A stretch of 5,936 bases of DNA from JANRLJ01 sp034437895 (GTDB lineage: Bacteria > Chloroflexota > Anaerolineae > Aggregatilineales > Phototrophicaceae): NCBI GenBank assembly GCA_034437895.1, contig DAOTTO010000484.1, forward strand, positions 1 to 5,936, given 5' to 3'. This document shows positions 5,532 through 5,936 of the stretch, one piece after another. Below the pieces are notes generated by a model. It was not told the origin of the DNA and made no database searches. It was given only the letters and a program-made list of their open reading frames with translations. The position numbers and the translations under genes were made by a program. Within the stretch, counting starts at the first letter, position 1, and each line of letters begins with the position of its first letter.

Positions 5532-5773
5532 ACGACACCGTAACCGTGTCGCAATAGGCATGTAACCCACGCCGTCGATAATCATCCTCAGACGGTACGA
5601 TGAGAGGGGACATCATCGGCTACTGGCTACTCCTTCTGCCAAATCTCCTGCTCTTTGGCTTGCTCACTAGAGGGCAGGAGATTTTGGAAACACTTTTACA
5701 TTTTGACCATCCATAGACGATTGCGAATTTCGCAACTATGATAGCTTTAAATGCCTTTAAACGAATTGAAACA
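5532..5773. other. Noncoding segment with several hairpins
   Basis: No convincing gene is present. It contains a 6-bp stem CGACAC/GTGTCG (5533-5538 with 5546-5551), a 5-bp stem CCGTC/GACGG near 5572-5595, and the long hairpin listed at 5639-5687. A 28-codon - strand frame (5530-5616) lies here; it is discussed as a weak observation and not called as a gene. Confidence 0.5.
5639..5687. repeat. Long imperfect hairpin (CCAAATCTCCTGC arms)
   Basis: CCAAATCTCCTGCTCT (5639-5654) pairs with AGAGGGCAGGAGATTTTGG (5669-5687), with one bulged T, one extra G and one mismatch, around a loop of about 14 bases. No U-rich run follows on either strand, so it is a poor intrinsic terminator. It may be another dispersed palindrome or a structured RNA segment. 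Confidence 0.6.
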
Positions 5774-5936
5774 CGGGTAAGCATCCCCACGCCTAAAGGC
5801 GGGGGCTTTTAAAAGCCCTAATGCTTACCCGACTCAGTGCGGCTAAGGTCGCACTACGTTAGGACTGAAAATATAGGCACTTCGGGATACCTCACCAGTT
5901 CCGAACTCTGCGGTGAGCGATTAAACAGGTGATTGG
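5774..5936 (-). mobile_element. Putative right end of an IS200/IS605-type element with omega RNA region
   Basis: Read on the - strand, the window edge contains ordered stem-loops: CTCACC/GGTGAG (5912-5917 with 5891-5896) enclosing AGTTC/GAACT, then AGTGCG/CGCACT (5850-5855 with 5836-5841), then the 16-bp palindrome GGGCTTTTAAAAGCCC (5803-5818), then the hairpin GGGG CGCC TTTA GGCG t GGGG (5805-5785). The last resembles the subterminal hairpin AAGCCCC-GGCTTTAGCC-GGGG found at right ends of IS200/IS605 elements, where it is also the 3' part of the TnpB guide (omega) RNA scaffold. An 11-bp perfect inverted pair CGGGTAAGCAT/ATGCTTACCCG (5774-5784 and 5821-5831) frames it. In this reading tnpB would lie beyond base 5936 and the guide segment would extend left of about 5784. 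The assignment rests on remembered family hairpins. A + strand stem ending in GGGGGCTTTT could instead be a terminator. Confidence 0.42.
5854..5936 (-). CDS. Possible C-terminal end of a - strand protein (TnpB candidate)
   Basis: An open frame enters from the right edge and ends at TAG (5856-5854), giving 26 visible residues (NHLFNRSPQSS, then ELVRYPEVPIFSVLT). If the element call at 5774-5936 is right, this would be the divergent C-terminal tail of TnpB, whose coding end normally overlaps the start of the omega RNA. The visible part carries no diagnostic motif, since the RuvC and zinc-finger residues would lie outside the window. A frame of this length also occurs by chance. Confidence 0.2.
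   Translation of the reverse strand, partial: NHLFNRSPQSSELVRYPEVPIFSVLT

Noticed and set aside
5785..5810. + strand intrinsic terminator (CCCC-CGCC/GGCG-GGGG stem then CTTTT)
   Set aside because: No + strand gene lies upstream for over 500 bp and the T run is part of a perfect palindrome; the element-end reading explains more of the structure, though both remain possible.

Overview
The window is a stretch of bacterial chromosome with four protein-coding genes, all on the + strand, lying between unusually repeat-rich intergenic DNA. The genes are moderately GC-rich, and the gaps are AT-rich or made of palindromes and short tandem repeats. Dispersed palindromes (GTAGGGGCG type, CCTCACCCC...GGGGTGGGG type), CACCAAG-type inverted repeats and heptanucleotide arrays together recall free-living Chloroflexota (Anaerolineae-like) or filamentous cyanobacteria. 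I lean to Chloroflexota, but this is an impression from repeat style and protein flavour, not a phylogenetic result.

Layout. Bases 1-783 hold no convincing gene; they contain an 11-bp direct-repeat trio, a block bounded by 12-bp inverted repeats with a large nested palindrome inside, and a smaller hairpin. A possible 39-residue ORF (784-903) overlaps the start of a four-helix membrane protein (888-1907), which ends at a clear intrinsic terminator. A CACCAAG-type inverted repeat precedes an EamA-family ten-helix transporter (2224-3207), which carries a palindromic repeat inserted in frame near its third membrane segment. A second repeat family fills the next gap, and its right end abuts the start codon of an APH/choline-kinase-fold phosphotransferase (3358-4266). 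After 175 bp comes a DppC/OppC-type ABC permease whose 5' end appears to be missing (4442-5209).

From 5210 to the end there is little coding DNA: a 7-bp tandem array, a second copy of the CCTCACCCC-type element, a second and unrelated 7-bp array, a long hairpin, and at the right edge a compact set of stem-loops. On the - strand these look like the right end of an IS200/IS605-type element with its TnpB-associated omega RNA region.

The four proteins do not form an obvious pathway or operon. Each gap holds a different repeat or a terminator, the permease has no partner subunits here, and the exporter and kinase are stand-alone types. The most notable biology is how repeats have entered or reshaped genes: inside the exporter, at the kinase start, and around the truncated permease. 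No defence system or other multi-gene novel system is visible.
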